In this document: positions 29,001-36,547 of the stretch, piece after piece
Numbering within the stretch: position 1 is the first letter of the stretch
Layout: every line of letters starts with the position of its first letter
Program-made: the position numbers and the translations under genes
The notes under the pieces: model-generated
Databases searched by the model: none
What the model saw: only the letters and a program-made list of their open reading frames with translations
What the model was told of the DNA's origin: nothing
NCBI RefSeq assembly: GCF_029633865.1
Contig: NC_079214.1
Span: forward strand, 20,726,450-20,790,449
Length of the DNA: 64,000 nucleotides
Direction of reading: 5' to 3'
From: Lampris incognitus
Lineage: Eukaryota > Chordata > Actinopteri > Lampriformes > Lampridae

Positions 29001-31749
29001 ATAAGAGTCAGAGAATGATGTGAGGGGTTTCAGATCAAGTGCATCACTCAACAGGCTACAGCATGTCGCTCTTCTGCCGGCCCCGGAGCCAAGCTTGTTC
29101 AGTAGCAGCTTGCTCGGCTACAGCTGGACCCACGTCAGCCCACTCCCAGTAACGATGTTACACCTCGGGTATGAAATGAGATAAAAGTGTCAACAGGCAC
29201 GGTAATAAAACACACATGCACCATCTCTCTCATTCGCTTCCCTCTACCCTTCCCCTTCCTTTTCTCATCCTTGCATTCAAATAGTGCATATCGGGACTGG
29301 TGAAAATCACGTTTGCTTACCAGCAGGGCAATATATTTGCTTTACCTACCAAATCGTACAACTTTACAAAATAAAGAAAAACAAAAACCACAATTTGCCC
29401 TACAATGCAGCTAGTAGACTGTATGCAAATCTAAAAGTTGTTTCCAATCTCCGGCACTCTCTCTACCTTAATAAATCTTTTACCAAAGAAAACACACAAA
29501 TGTCCTTGGGTTCTCTGGCCACGGATAGACAACGACAGGCCCACCAATGAGAGCAATGGCCTCTGCTTTGTTTGTTATCTCTTTCTATGAACCATTCCTT
29601 TCCCTACCATCGAGTAAGGTGGGAGAGTCTATTTTGAGTAGCTACCGCCTCTCCTAAAAGCAATGAATCTATCCTCATTTCAGAAAAGATAGCTATCCAA
29701 AAGAGCTCAGTCACAAGGAAAATAAATCCTGCGAACTAAACCCAATTATTTTCCAGCCACAGTTCTACGTAATGAGTCGAACCACCTGGAATGGGGCCAG
29801 TGTCACTCCTCTCCCCTTTAAAATCAATAAGGACCAATTTAGCCAGAGGCATGACAAGAGAAAGCAGAGAGCCTGAAAGGTATGAAAAGTAAGGATTGAT
29901 TGCTTGGGTTAATATTTGAAGGGTCAGCATACACACTAACTTGCTTTGGAACCGAAAAGCTTTAGGCCTACTAGGGCCGAGTAAAAGACGAAAGACTTCA
30001 GCATTTTGCACCAAGCGCTGAAGTAATGGAAGCCACCATGGTGGCAGCAAAACCAGAGAATCTTCATTTAAGAAACGGATATTTAAAATAAAAGCAATTT
30101 TGGATGGACTGATTGATTACCTTAGCCAACCTGCTGATACTTTAATGATATTAACACCACAGCAGCACTAATCTGAGCTGTAAAATATTGGTCCAACATG
30201 ATAAGAGGTGTTAAAACTATGGCATACTGGAAGGGGTGGGGAAGGGTGCACCGGTGCAAACAAATGCTGTAATCAGGGCGGTTGAAAAACACGTTTGGCC
30301 ACATAAGCTCCTTTGTCAAAACATACCTGACCAGGAGGAACCACAGAGCAAAGTCACATCCTGGTCTAAAGTATAGGTGGCCTCCCTTCGCAAATGAGCT
30401 GCTGAAGCCCGAGGTCTCAAAGCTTCTCTACCCCCCTTATAGTCCACTACAGTGTCTCTGCATCGCCCTCCCTCCAACTCAGTCAGTCCTCCAGCTTAAA
30501 AAGGGAGGTGCGTTCCCAGGTAAACATTCCGCCTTCCAGATGTCTGCATGAGGCAAGACTAGACCTGTGACTTGTCTTCCCCTCCTTAGCTCCTGCAGCC
30601 CCGGGCTCAGCCCAACCCAACTCTTAGAAAAACATCTCTAAGCTGTCAGCAGAGTTTAACTGACTCGAGACTGCCAACGCCCCCCCCCCCCCCTTGGACC
30701 ACCACCACCACCACCAATTTTCAAAAGGTCATCGAAATATGACTCACGTCAAATTAAAGGCTTAAAGAGTCAAGAAGCTGGTCATGTCTCATTCTGATGC
30801 TGGCAATCCTGCATCATTTAAAAAGAAAAAAAAAATCACACATAGCCTGCGAGAGTCTTCAGAGATTTCTGTGGTGATCTGCATAGAACTACTAATACCA
30901 GTATGCCACTGTATGAAGGTGATCTCCACAAGTTTAGGTCCAGTTTTGGAGAGGGGCATGTTCTTGAGAAAAGACAGGAAAATGTTGGCGACACGCACCA
31001 GATGACCCCTGAGACCCACCTGTTGCAGGACGTTGTCCAGAGGCTCTGCGTTGAGGATGTCGTCCAAGTTCAGACCGGTGTCTTCTTTACACTGGTCCGT
31101 CAGCTCCAAAGTGTCCGGCTTGACTAGACACCTGTGAAGCTTTCCGACCTGTGAATAGAGGATTTAACGTTTCTTGGGAGGGGAAAAAAAAGGTACCACC
31201 ATGGTCACATACAGTAGGTAGATATACGCCCTTCCCAGCGTTTTATTACGGGCGAACCCCAATTAAGGATATGACATTTCAAAGACAGTCCAAGTAAATG
31301 ACAACGTAGATGCAAATACACACAATGGTGGCGGTGCCTTATCGTCTATGTCGAAGCTGACTCGTAACCGAAAGGGTACGCTTCCTCCACGTACAGCCAA
31401 TAAGGCAAAAAGGTCACTTGCACACCTGGAATTGGTGGACTAAGGAGAAGCTCAGAAACGTGTTTACAGACTGCCTGTTTAATGTGAGGTTACGTGGTCA
31501 GAGCACACCTTCAGTTTTCGATGTCAGCTGTCAAACATAGGTACTAATCCGCTAACACAAGTAGACACTGTGCCACATTACACACCAATCCTTACAACTG
31601 GTCAGAAAGGTTCGTACCTTTTTCTCATGTAGGTCCACAATTTGCCACACCAAGAGAATTATTTCCCTCTCATCCGAACCCAGTTTACCCCCATTTGCAC
31701 CAGCTGTTGCCCCAAAGAACACCACCAGAGTATCACTGTGCGAAGCCAT
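7016..31749 (-). CDS. esrp2: ESRP2, epithelial splicing regulatory protein 2 (15 coding exons)
   Basis: ESRP proteins bind UGG/GU-rich RNA and impose epithelial splicing patterns (FGFR2, CD44, ENAH). Fifteen exons joined at GT-AG sites give 2223 nt, 740 residues. Exon bounds, high to low: 31749-31618, 31148-31020, 25482-25369, 24804-24690, 24014-23919, 22446-22392, 21456-21346, 21055-20923, 20548-20506, 19151-18850, 17277-17044, 16083-15885, 12790-12592, 11974-11776, 7177-7016. Residues 1-210 form the ESRP N-terminal domain ([19 protein letters not shown]). Three qRRMs start near residues 226 (VIRARGLPW), 325 ([10 protein letters not shown]) and 450 (CIRLRGLPY). The SPPPCKLP motif follows RRM3, then a Pro/Ala/Tyr-rich linker and a fourth RRM-like unit ([10 protein letters not shown]). 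ESRP2 is preferred over ESRP1 for [18 protein letters not shown], length and nfatc3 linkage. The start is the first ATG giving [10 protein letters not shown]. Confidence 0.93.
8394..9310 (-). mobile_element. Penelope-like retroelement remnant with inverted 3' ends
   Basis: Low end (8394-8720) and high end (8985-9310) are imperfect inverted copies of the same sequence, including 'caataatccaggtaagagaa', 'tcatctggacacg' and 'catctaagtgacctcctcag'. Between them, minus-strand coding sequence for a GIY-YIG domain survives. Inverted joining of element ends is a known property of Penelope-like elements. The reverse transcriptase is absent. Confidence 0.75.
8687..8983 (-). pseudogene. GIY-YIG endonuclease domain of a Penelope-like element (fragment)
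   Basis: Reads [20 protein letters not shown] followed by [25 protein letters not shown] and REERWFERG. The 'VYxVxC...LYIGETKQ' and 'ERWFERGV' blocks are typical of the C-terminal GIY-YIG endonuclease of Penelope-like retroelements, which nicks target DNA. The N-terminal reverse transcriptase is missing: the reading frame runs straight into the inverted copy of the element's own 3' end. After RGV the frame shifts; another minus frame continues [12 protein letters not shown]. Confidence 0.8.
10027..10073. repeat. (CA)n microsatellite
   Basis: About 23 CA units in esrp2 intron 14; a shorter CA tract lies at 10228-10252. Confidence 0.95.
10725..10878 (-). mobile_element. second SINE family, 5'-half fragment
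   Basis: Minus orientation: the tRNA-like head at the high end reads 'ggcacagtggcccagtgg' with a B box inside 'gggttcgatcc', continuing to 'gtttgcatgttctccccg' and 'gtttcctccaggtgctcc'. Same family as 33748-34113 and 37953-38325. Confidence 0.75.
11776..11974 (-). CDS. esrp2: esrp2 coding exon 14 (start of fourth RRM-like unit)
   Basis: Residues 621-687: [16 protein letters not shown], an Ala-rich stretch, then [18 protein letters not shown] and FFQGYQ. Matches the mammalian MQGLxYxxGxK segment. Phase 0 donor CAG|GTCAGT. Confidence 0.93.
12592..12790 (-). CDS. esrp2: esrp2 coding exon 13 (Pro/Ala/Tyr linker)
   Basis: Residues 555-621, rich in Pro and Ala, ending with [11 protein letters not shown], which matches the mammalian LxLNYTAYYPSPP block. 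Donor CCCAG|GTAGGT. Confidence 0.93.
13603..14027 (+). mobile_element. tRNA-derived SINE, copy 2
   Basis: Plus-strand copy: head 'ttgcatagcagtctattctg' with B box 'ggtttgaatcc', then the family body, ending 'ggtaattggccaagtacaac'. Flanked by a target-site duplication, ACCCCAAAAAGCC before and ACCCCAGAAAGCC after. Confidence 0.88.
14684..15104 (+). mobile_element. tRNA-derived SINE, copy 3
   Basis: Plus-strand copy with B box 'ggttcaaatcc', body block 'cacatgtatcggaggaggc', and end 'ggtacaattggggagaaagg'. About 660 bp downstream of copy 2 in the same orientation. Confidence 0.87.
15885..16083 (-). CDS. esrp2: esrp2 coding exon 12 (end of RRM3, CKLP motif)
   Basis: Residues 489-555: [18 protein letters not shown] through [13 protein letters not shown] and LSPPPCKLP. 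In mammalian ESRP1 the CKLP residues are alternatively spliced; here they sit just before donor CCTT|GTAAGT. Confidence 0.96.
16303..16750 (-). mobile_element. tRNA-derived SINE, copy 4
   Basis: Minus-strand copy in esrp2 intron 11. A perfect 14-bp target-site duplication ATCAAATTCATCTT flanks it (16289-16302 and 16751-16764), which defines the element ends and shows retrotransposition. Confidence 0.92.
17044..17277 (-). CDS. esrp2: esrp2 coding exon 11 (linker and start of RRM3)
   Basis: Residues 411-488: [10 protein letters not shown], a Pro/Val-rich linker, then [19 protein letters not shown] and HMVLNQQ. Phase 0 at both ends. Confidence 0.96.
18269..18318. repeat. (CA)n microsatellite
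   Basis: About 25 CA units just upstream of SINE copy 5. Confidence 0.95.
18337..18786 (+). mobile_element. tRNA-derived SINE, copy 5
   Basis: Plus-strand copy with the best preserved promoter boxes: A box 'tggcatagtgg', B box 'ggttcgaatcc'. Body ends 'ggtaattggccggatacaat' then an A-rich tail. Lies in esrp2 intron 10. Confidence 0.9.
18850..19151 (-). CDS. esrp2: esrp2 coding exon 10 (RRM2)
   Basis: Residues 310-410, the longest exon, holding all of RRM2: [45 protein letters not shown]. The acceptor (AACAAAG|GT) has a weak pyrimidine tract but phase and homology fit. Confidence 0.96.
20506..20548 (-). CDS. esrp2: esrp2 coding exon 9 (micro-exon)
   Basis: A 43-nt exon: [14 protein letters not shown], closing RRM1. 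Too short to show as an ORF on its own; supported by the flanking AG/GT and by exact phase with exons 8 and 10. Both this exon and exon 8 share the donor-side sequence GTCAGATTTCAG. Confidence 0.93.
20923..21055 (-). CDS. esrp2: esrp2 coding exon 8 (RRM1, RNP1 half)
   Basis: Residues 251-295: [19 protein letters not shown] then a helix and HHMGSRYIE. Ends at a codon boundary with donor GAG|GTCAGA. Confidence 0.95.
21346..21456 (-). CDS. esrp2: esrp2 coding exon 7 (start of RRM1)
   Basis: Residues 214-251, [19 protein letters not shown] then [16 protein letters not shown]. This is the RNP2 side of the first quasi-RRM. Donor CCAA|GTATGT. Confidence 0.95.
22392..22446 (-). CDS. esrp2: esrp2 coding exon 6
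   Basis: A 55-nt exon: (N)[17 protein letters not shown](C). Completed by split codons on both sides; 'PYNH' across the 5/6 junction and 'YKFESG' match ESRP family members. Donor CATG|GTAAGT. Confidence 0.9.
22790..23215 (+). mobile_element. probable LINE 3' UTR/tail fragment
   Basis: Ends with 'caagtcaaattccttgtatg', 'catacttggtcaataaaaac', the kind of tail seen at many fish LINE 3' ends (spend-of-transcript CAATAAA near an L2/I-like tail). No coding sequence remains, so assignment is tentative. Within esrp2 intron 5. Confidence 0.35.
23919..24014 (-). CDS. esrp2: esrp2 coding exon 5
   Basis: Residues 164-196: [13 protein letters not shown] then a helical segment ending LHLLAEPY. Acceptor TGTGCAG, donor TATA|GTAAGT. 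It aligns with the LHLLKEP segment of mammalian ESRP2. Confidence 0.9.
24073..24515 (-). mobile_element. tRNA-derived SINE, copy 6
   Basis: Minus-strand copy in esrp2 intron 4, flanked by the 9-bp duplication AAGAGGGAC (24064-24072 and 24516-24524). Head reads 'gtagtgtggcggtctattcc', B box 'ggttcgaatcc'. Confidence 0.9.
24690..24804 (-). CDS. esrp2: esrp2 coding exon 4
   Basis: Residues 126-164: [18 protein letters not shown] then a CCPN-rich stretch. Ends with a single C of a split codon; donor GAGC|GTATCC. Confidence 0.92.
25369..25482 (-). CDS. esrp2: esrp2 coding exon 3
   Basis: Residues 88-125, beginning [10 protein letters not shown] and ending FHPEASKK, which matches the ESRP N-terminal domain (LCxDG...LHPEASKK in mammals). 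Phase 0 at both ends. The preceding 5.5-kb intron is the largest in the gene. Confidence 0.92.
25777..25827. repeat. (TG)n microsatellite
   Basis: About 25 TG units in esrp2 intron 2. Confidence 0.95.
25974..26053. repeat. compound (CA)/(CACG) microsatellite
   Basis: CACG-rich first half followed by pure CA units, about 150 bp from the TG run at 25777. The two tracts are complementary and could pair as a hairpin. Confidence 0.93.
31020..31148 (-). CDS. esrp2: esrp2 coding exon 2
   Basis: Residues 45-87 (begins [11 protein letters not shown], ends PLDNVLQQ). Phase 0 at both ends; acceptor TTCACAG, donor CAG|GTGGGT. Confidence 0.93.
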
Positions 31750-32032
31750 CAGGGACCACAAGGGTAAAAACTACAATTAAAGCAAAGATCAGATGAAAGA
31801 AAAAAAAAGAATAACGCGAAAGTTCACCTTTTTCCAAGTGATAAAGAGGAGCAAACAAAAGATCTGGAAGTTCAAAAAACGGGAGAAAGAAAAAGGAGAT
31901 TACTATAAGAGGAGACACGAGAGAGTTTGCGGTCAAAGACTCTACCTGTTGCAGTGCTTGACTGTATTCTTTCCAGAGATACTGGTTTAACTGGTAAAGA
32001 AGGGTGTAAAAATCTGCGTTTCTCTTACACGG
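31602..32032 (-). repeat. esrp2: esrp2 exon-1/5' flanking block, copy A (functional)
   Basis: Contains coding exon 1 and about 280 bp upstream. The same sequence recurs at 36141-36547 (with a broken exon 1), and its distal part recurs at 32654-32850. Shared markers include 'acaagggtaaaaactacaat', 'gcaaagatcagatgaaagaa' and 'agagatactggtttaactgg'. Confidence 0.85.
31618..31749 (-). CDS. esrp2: esrp2 coding exon 1
   Basis: Residues 1-44. ATG at 31749-31747 ([13 protein letters not shown]); the exon ends HEKK with donor AAG|GTACGA. An in-frame ATG four codons upstream (MWSL) is poorly conserved and not chosen. A TAG at the end of a pyrimidine-rich minus tract near 31776 could be the acceptor of a 5' UTR exon. 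Confidence 0.93.
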
Positions 32033-32054
32033 ACTCCATGACAAGCCCTGGGGC

Positions 32055-32056
<2 letters not shown>

Positions 32057-32116
<60 letters not shown>
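32057..32116. repeat. (TC)n, i.e. (GA)n on the esrp2 strand
   Basis: About 30 TC units roughly 310 bp upstream of the esrp2 ATG, in the likely promoter or 5' UTR region. Confidence 0.95.
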
Positions 32117-32118
<2 letters not shown>

Positions 32119-32353
32119 TGCTATGTTTTCTGAGTTACCTGTGTGACTCAGCCTCTACTCGAGCCAGGCCCATATGGCGTTTTCTATTGGCTGTTTAGCA
32201 AAGGTGAGGGCGGGACTTCGCGCTGTATAGCTTAATATCATTGGCCAGGTCCGTCGAGGGAGGAAGTGGTTGCGGACTGGTTTCTATACTGCAAGTAAAC
32301 AACGTGGGTCAACGTAATACATGCAGGATGCCAACCTGACATGAGCGGAACGT

Positions 32354-32357
<4 letters not shown>

Positions 32358-32394
<37 letters not shown>

Positions 32395-32405
32395 GGGGGG
32401 GGGGG
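32358..32405. repeat. (TG)n followed by a G homopolymer
   Basis: About 17 TG units then about 14 G. Confidence 0.93.
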
Positions 32406-32653
32406 TAATAATACCTTTCCATCATTAATAATTTGCTTATTTTAAAAACAGTCTTAATTTTAAGCAGATCGACGAAATTGCAACCAATTTCAGCCGGGCT
32501 ACAATAAATCAGCAGCTGTGTTCATTTCAGTTATGCAGAGAATATGTTAAATTAAGATTAGGGGGCTACACACAAAAACCGAGTTTAACTAACCGACTTT
32601 GCACACTAGTCCCCGTGGTTAAGTATAGGACACCAGGCAGTGCAAGAAATCTC

Positions 32654-32732
32654 CATTAATTGGTTTAACTGGTAAGGAAGGGTGGGAAATTTGTGTTTCT
32701 GTTACATGGATTCCACGACAAGCCCTGTAGCG

Positions 32733-32807
<75 letters not shown>

Positions 32808-32850
32808 GGTCTCTTCTTGCTGTTTTCAGAGTTACCTGTGTGAGTCGGCC
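32654..32850 (-). repeat. esrp2 5' flanking block, copy B (partial)
   Basis: Matches copy A from 'tggtttaactggtaa' through 'cacgacaagccctg...cggttt', with a long TG run in place of the TC run, then 'gttacctgtgtgagtc'. Exon 1 is not included. Confidence 0.75.
32735..32803. repeat. (TG)n microsatellite
   Basis: About 34 TG units, at the position equivalent to the TC run of copy A. Confidence 0.95.
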
Positions 32851-33747
32851 TCAGAAACAGGTCTACCAGGGTTGTCAAGTGAAACCTTCCTTCCCACGCG
32901 TTTCACTGAGTTAGGCCCCATGACACATCCTTTAAAAAAAGCGCATAACAACCAAACGTGAAATAATAACCTTACAGTAGATAGTCATGGCCTGGAGACT
33001 GAGATAAAAAATGAGACTGGCTGTTGCTTGGTCCATATGTTTTGCTTTTTGTCCTTCACCAGCTTTTCAGTGTTTTGCACTCAAGGGGATTGGATCGTGA
33101 GTAAGTCAATGACCTGTCTATATTCTTGTCTTCAGAGCTTACGTATTTTGTGGTGTCCTCCTGTGATTTTCTTTGTTCTTGCACTTTCACAAGCTTTTTG
33201 CACTATTTTAATATACTAAATCAAATCAGGTTGGGTTATACCCTGAAAATTGTCTTGTAGAAGTGACTCTGATACAGCAAGGCCCGTTAAATTGGTGGAT
33301 GCAATCGCTTCAGTTGCCACAACAATTAAAATCGCAGAAAGGAAGATCTTAAGAACTCAGAAATGTTCTTTCAAAACATGCTTGAATGATAATTTAAATT
33401 ATGACTCTCTCAAGCTATGGAAAATCGGACGAATACACACACATTCATGGATGGATTACCAAACGGGCCTACCGGGCACAGGGGCTCAAAGGGTCAAGGG
33501 GCCCCTAAGCCAGTCCCTATGCATGAAGTCCTCATTAACTTTTGATTTCTTGCTGCAGAGTTGAGGGACTTGTGACAATAACAGCTTGCTCTCACATTTT
33601 TTTTAAGGCCATGTCGGTTATTGGTAAAGGTGTCCAACTAGTTTCATAGTATGTGGTTGGGAGATGTGTAATTTGTAAATGTGCTGTTGACTGCTCAGGT
33701 ACAGGCAAATTCTTAGTTTTTTTTACATGCTGATTGCTTTAGGTGAG
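32851..33747. other. gene-free stretch
   Basis: No exon or repeat recognised apart from homopolymer runs; short ORFs here have no family features. Confidence 0.5.
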
Positions 33748-34113
33748 GCGGCATGGTGGCGCAGTGGTTAGCACGGTCGCCTCACAACAAAAAGTTCCTG
33801 GGTTCGAGCCCCAGGGTAGTCCAGCCTTGGGGGGTCATCCCAGGTCATCCTCAGTGTGGAGTTTGCATGTTCTCCCCATGGCTGCATGGGTTTCCTCTGG
33901 GTGCTCCGGTTTCCTCCCACAGTCCAAAAGACATGTAGGTCAGGTGAACTGGCCATACTGAATTGTCCCTAGGTGTCAATGTGTCAACCCTGTGATGGAC
34001 TGGTGGCCTGTCCAGGGTGTTTCCGCGCCTGCCACCCACTGAATGCTGGGATAGGCTCCAGCTTCCCACGACCCTACGTAGGATAAACGGTTTGGGTAAT
34101 AGAATTGATGGGA
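33748..34113 (+). mobile_element. second SINE family, full-length copy
   Basis: tRNA-like head 'ggcatggtggcgcagtggtt' with B box 'gggttcgagcccc', then 'gtttgcatgttctccccatg', 'ccacagtccaaaagacatgt' and a 3' tail 'gggataggctccagc'. Flanked by a 13-bp duplication TGCTTTAGGTGAG (33735-33747) and TGCTTTAGTTGAG (34114-34126), one mismatch. Confidence 0.85.
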
Positions 34114-34407
34114 TGCTTTAGTTGAGTCTTTGCTTAGCATCTGTGCCCAGGGTCCCATTATCTCAAACTGTCCATGCACATATTGTACCATACTATTCAG
34201 TACATTAACAATTCATCCAGATTACGACAGAGAAAGCTAAACTCTTCCTATGGACACAAAACACTATACCCATTTTAAATGCTGTATGGATATTTTCTAA
34301 TCTTTGTAAATCAAGGGAAGCCTGACTAGATGGACATGGCCTCTCCTAGTAATACCTCGAATAATAATTTCTAAGCATGGCACTGAAATTTACAGATAAT
34401 CTGCTCC

Positions 34408-36038
34408 TACAGTGGCTTGCAAAAGTATTCATACCCCTTGACCTTTTCCACATTTTGTCACGTTTCGACCACAAACATAAATATATTTTATTGGATTTTT
34501 ATGTGAAAGACCAACACAAAGTGGCCCACAATTGTGAAGTACAAAGAAAATTGTACATGATTTAAAAAAAATTTTACAAATAAAAAACTGAAAAGTGCAG
34601 CATGCAAAAGTATTCAGCCCCCCTGAGTCAATACTTTGTGGAACCGCCTTTTGCTGCAATTACAGCTGCAAGTCTTTTGGGGTATGTCTTTACCAGCTTT
34701 GCACATCTAGAGACTGAAATTTTTGCCCATTCTTCTTTGCAAAACAGCTCAAGCTCAGTCAGATTAGATGGAGAGCGTTTGTGAACAGCAGTTTTCAGAT
34801 CTTGCCACAGATTCTCAATTGGATTTAGGTCTGGACTTTGACTGGGCCATTCTAACACATGAATGTTTTGTTTTAAACCATTCCATTGTAACCCTGGCTT
34901 TATGATTAGGGTTGTTGTCCTGCTGGAAGGTGAACCTCCGCCCCAGTCTCCAGTCTTTTGCAGACTCCAACAGGTTTTCTTCCAGGATTGCCCTGTATTT
35001 GGCTCCATCCATCTTCCCATCAACTCTGACCATCTTCCCTGTCCCCGCTGAAGAGAAGCACCCCCAGAGCACAATGCTGCCACCACCATGTTGGACAGTG
35101 GGGATGGTGTGTTCAGAGTGATGTGCAGTGTTAGTTTTCCGCCACACATAGCGTTTTGCATTTAGGCCAAAAAGTTCAATTTTGGTCTCATCTGACCAGA
35201 GCACCTTCTTCCACATGTTTGCTGTGTCCCCCACATGGCTTCCGGCAAACTACAAACGGGACTTCTTATGGTTTTCTTTTAACAATGGCTTTCTTCTTGC
35301 CACTCTTCCATAAAGGCCAGATTTGTGCAGTGCATGACCAATAGTTGTCCTGTGGACAGATTCCCCCACCTGAACTGTGGATCTCTGCAGTTCGTCCAGA
35401 GTCACCATGGGCCTCTTGGCTGCATCTCTGATCAGTGCTCTCCTTGTTTGGCCTGTAAGTTTAGGTGGACGGCCGTGTCTTGGTAGGTTTGCAGTTGTGC
35501 CATACTCTTTCCACTTCCGGATGATGGATTGAACAGTGCTCCGTGAGATGTTCAAAGCTTGGGAAATCCTTTTTATAGCCTAACCCTGCTTTAAACTTCT
35601 CCACAACTTTATCCCTGACCTGTCTGGTGTGTTCCTTGGACTTCATGATGCTGTTTGCTCCCCAATATTCTCTTAACCAACCTCTGAGGCCGTCACAGAA
35701 CAGCTGTATTTGTACTGAGATTAGATTACACACAGGTTGACTCTATTTAGTCATTAGGTCAACATTCGATCATTCAGCAATCATCAGGCAACTTCTGAAG
35801 GCAAATTGGTTGCACTCAGAGAAAAGGGGGCTGAATACTTTTGCACACCGCACTTTTCAGTTTTTTATTTGTAAAAAAATTTTGAAATCGTGTAATTTTC
35901 TTTGTACTTCACAATTGTGTGCCACTTTGTGTTGGTCTTTCACATAAAATTCCAATAAAATGTATTTATGTTTGTGGTCGTAACATGACAAAATGTGGAA
36001 AAGTTCAAGGGGTATGAATACTTTTGCAAGCCACTGTA
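34408..36038 (-). mobile_element. Tc1-like DNA transposon, decayed, with long inverted repeats
   Basis: Starts TA-CAGTGGCTTGCAAAAGTATT and ends with the inverse; the end repeats are similar for about 160-170 bp (34408-34575 and 35870-36038). The minus-strand transposase between them is broken by frameshifts. Inserted between copy B and copy C of the esrp2 block. Confidence 0.9.
34625..35650 (-). pseudogene. Tc1-like transposase pseudogene
   Basis: DDE transposase of the Tc1 group that once cut and pasted the surrounding element. Segments in order on the minus strand: N-terminus MKSKEHTRQVRDKVVEKF; HTH part NISRSTVQSIIRKWKEYG; GRPPKLT AT-hook-like motif; first catalytic block VLWSDETKIELFG; second block [11 protein letters not shown]; third block [16 protein letters not shown]. 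The pieces lie in different frames (breaks near 35.56, 35.24 and 34.83 kb), so no intact protein can be made. The SDE, QQD and PIE blocks are still visible, so decay is moderate. Confidence 0.9.
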
Positions 36039-36140
36039 AATGCAGCTTCTGGCTGATGCTCTTCTCTGGATTTACATGAAGTTAGGGCTACTTCTTTAAA
36101 TACAGTTGATCATAATATCTTAACTAAGAGTTTCTTACTG

Positions 36141-36547
36141 AGCAGAAAGGTTCGTACCTTGTTCTCATGTAGGTCCATGATTTGCCACACAATTATTTCC
36201 CCCCTCATCCGAATCCAGTTTACCCCCATTTGCACCAGCTGTTGCCCCAAAGAACACCAGTATCACGGTGTGAAGCCATCGGGACCCACAAGGGTAAAAA
36301 CTACAATTAAAGCAAAGATCAGATGAAAGAAAAAATAAGGCGAACATTCACCTTTTTCCAGGTGATGAGAGGAGCAAACAAAGGATCTGGAAGTTCAATT
36401 GAAGTAAAATGGAAAAAGAAAAGGAGATTACTATTAGAGGAGACATGAGAGTTTGTGGTCAAAGGCTCTACCTGTACGTGCTTGAGTGTGTTCTTTCCAG
36501 AGATACGTGTTTAACTAGTAAAGAAGGGCATAAAATCTGTTTCTTTT
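36141..36547 (-). pseudogene. duplicated esrp2 exon 1 with upstream flank, copy C (broken)
   Basis: A partial duplicate of 31602-32032 in the same orientation. The ATG (MASH equivalent at 36279-36277) and the donor (CAAG|GTACG) are kept. The exon has lost 5 nt after GATACT (frameshift) and 6 nt near ATAATT, so the original frame is lost; another frame still shows [15 protein letters not shown]. It lies between two Tc1-type elements, about 4.5 kb upstream of the working exon. It cannot encode the ESRP2 start and is best read as a relic. Confidence 0.85.

Larger units (their letters stand above)
25483..31019 (-). other. esrp2: esrp2 intron 2, gene-free
   Basis: The largest esrp2 intron. I see two CA/TG microsatellites near 25.78-26.05 kb, a short TG run near 26.79 kb and otherwise unremarkable AT-rich sequence; no coding exon, SINE or transposon was recognised. 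Confidence 0.65.

Noticed and set aside
28704-29051. 115-codon minus ORF in esrp2 intron 2
   Set aside because: No domain or splice support; composition like surrounding intron.
36165-36347. Alternative first coding exon of esrp2
   Set aside because: The exon-1 copy has 5-nt and 6-nt deletions, so its ATG does not lead into the GATAGA frame. Use as a non-coding exon is left open in the findings.
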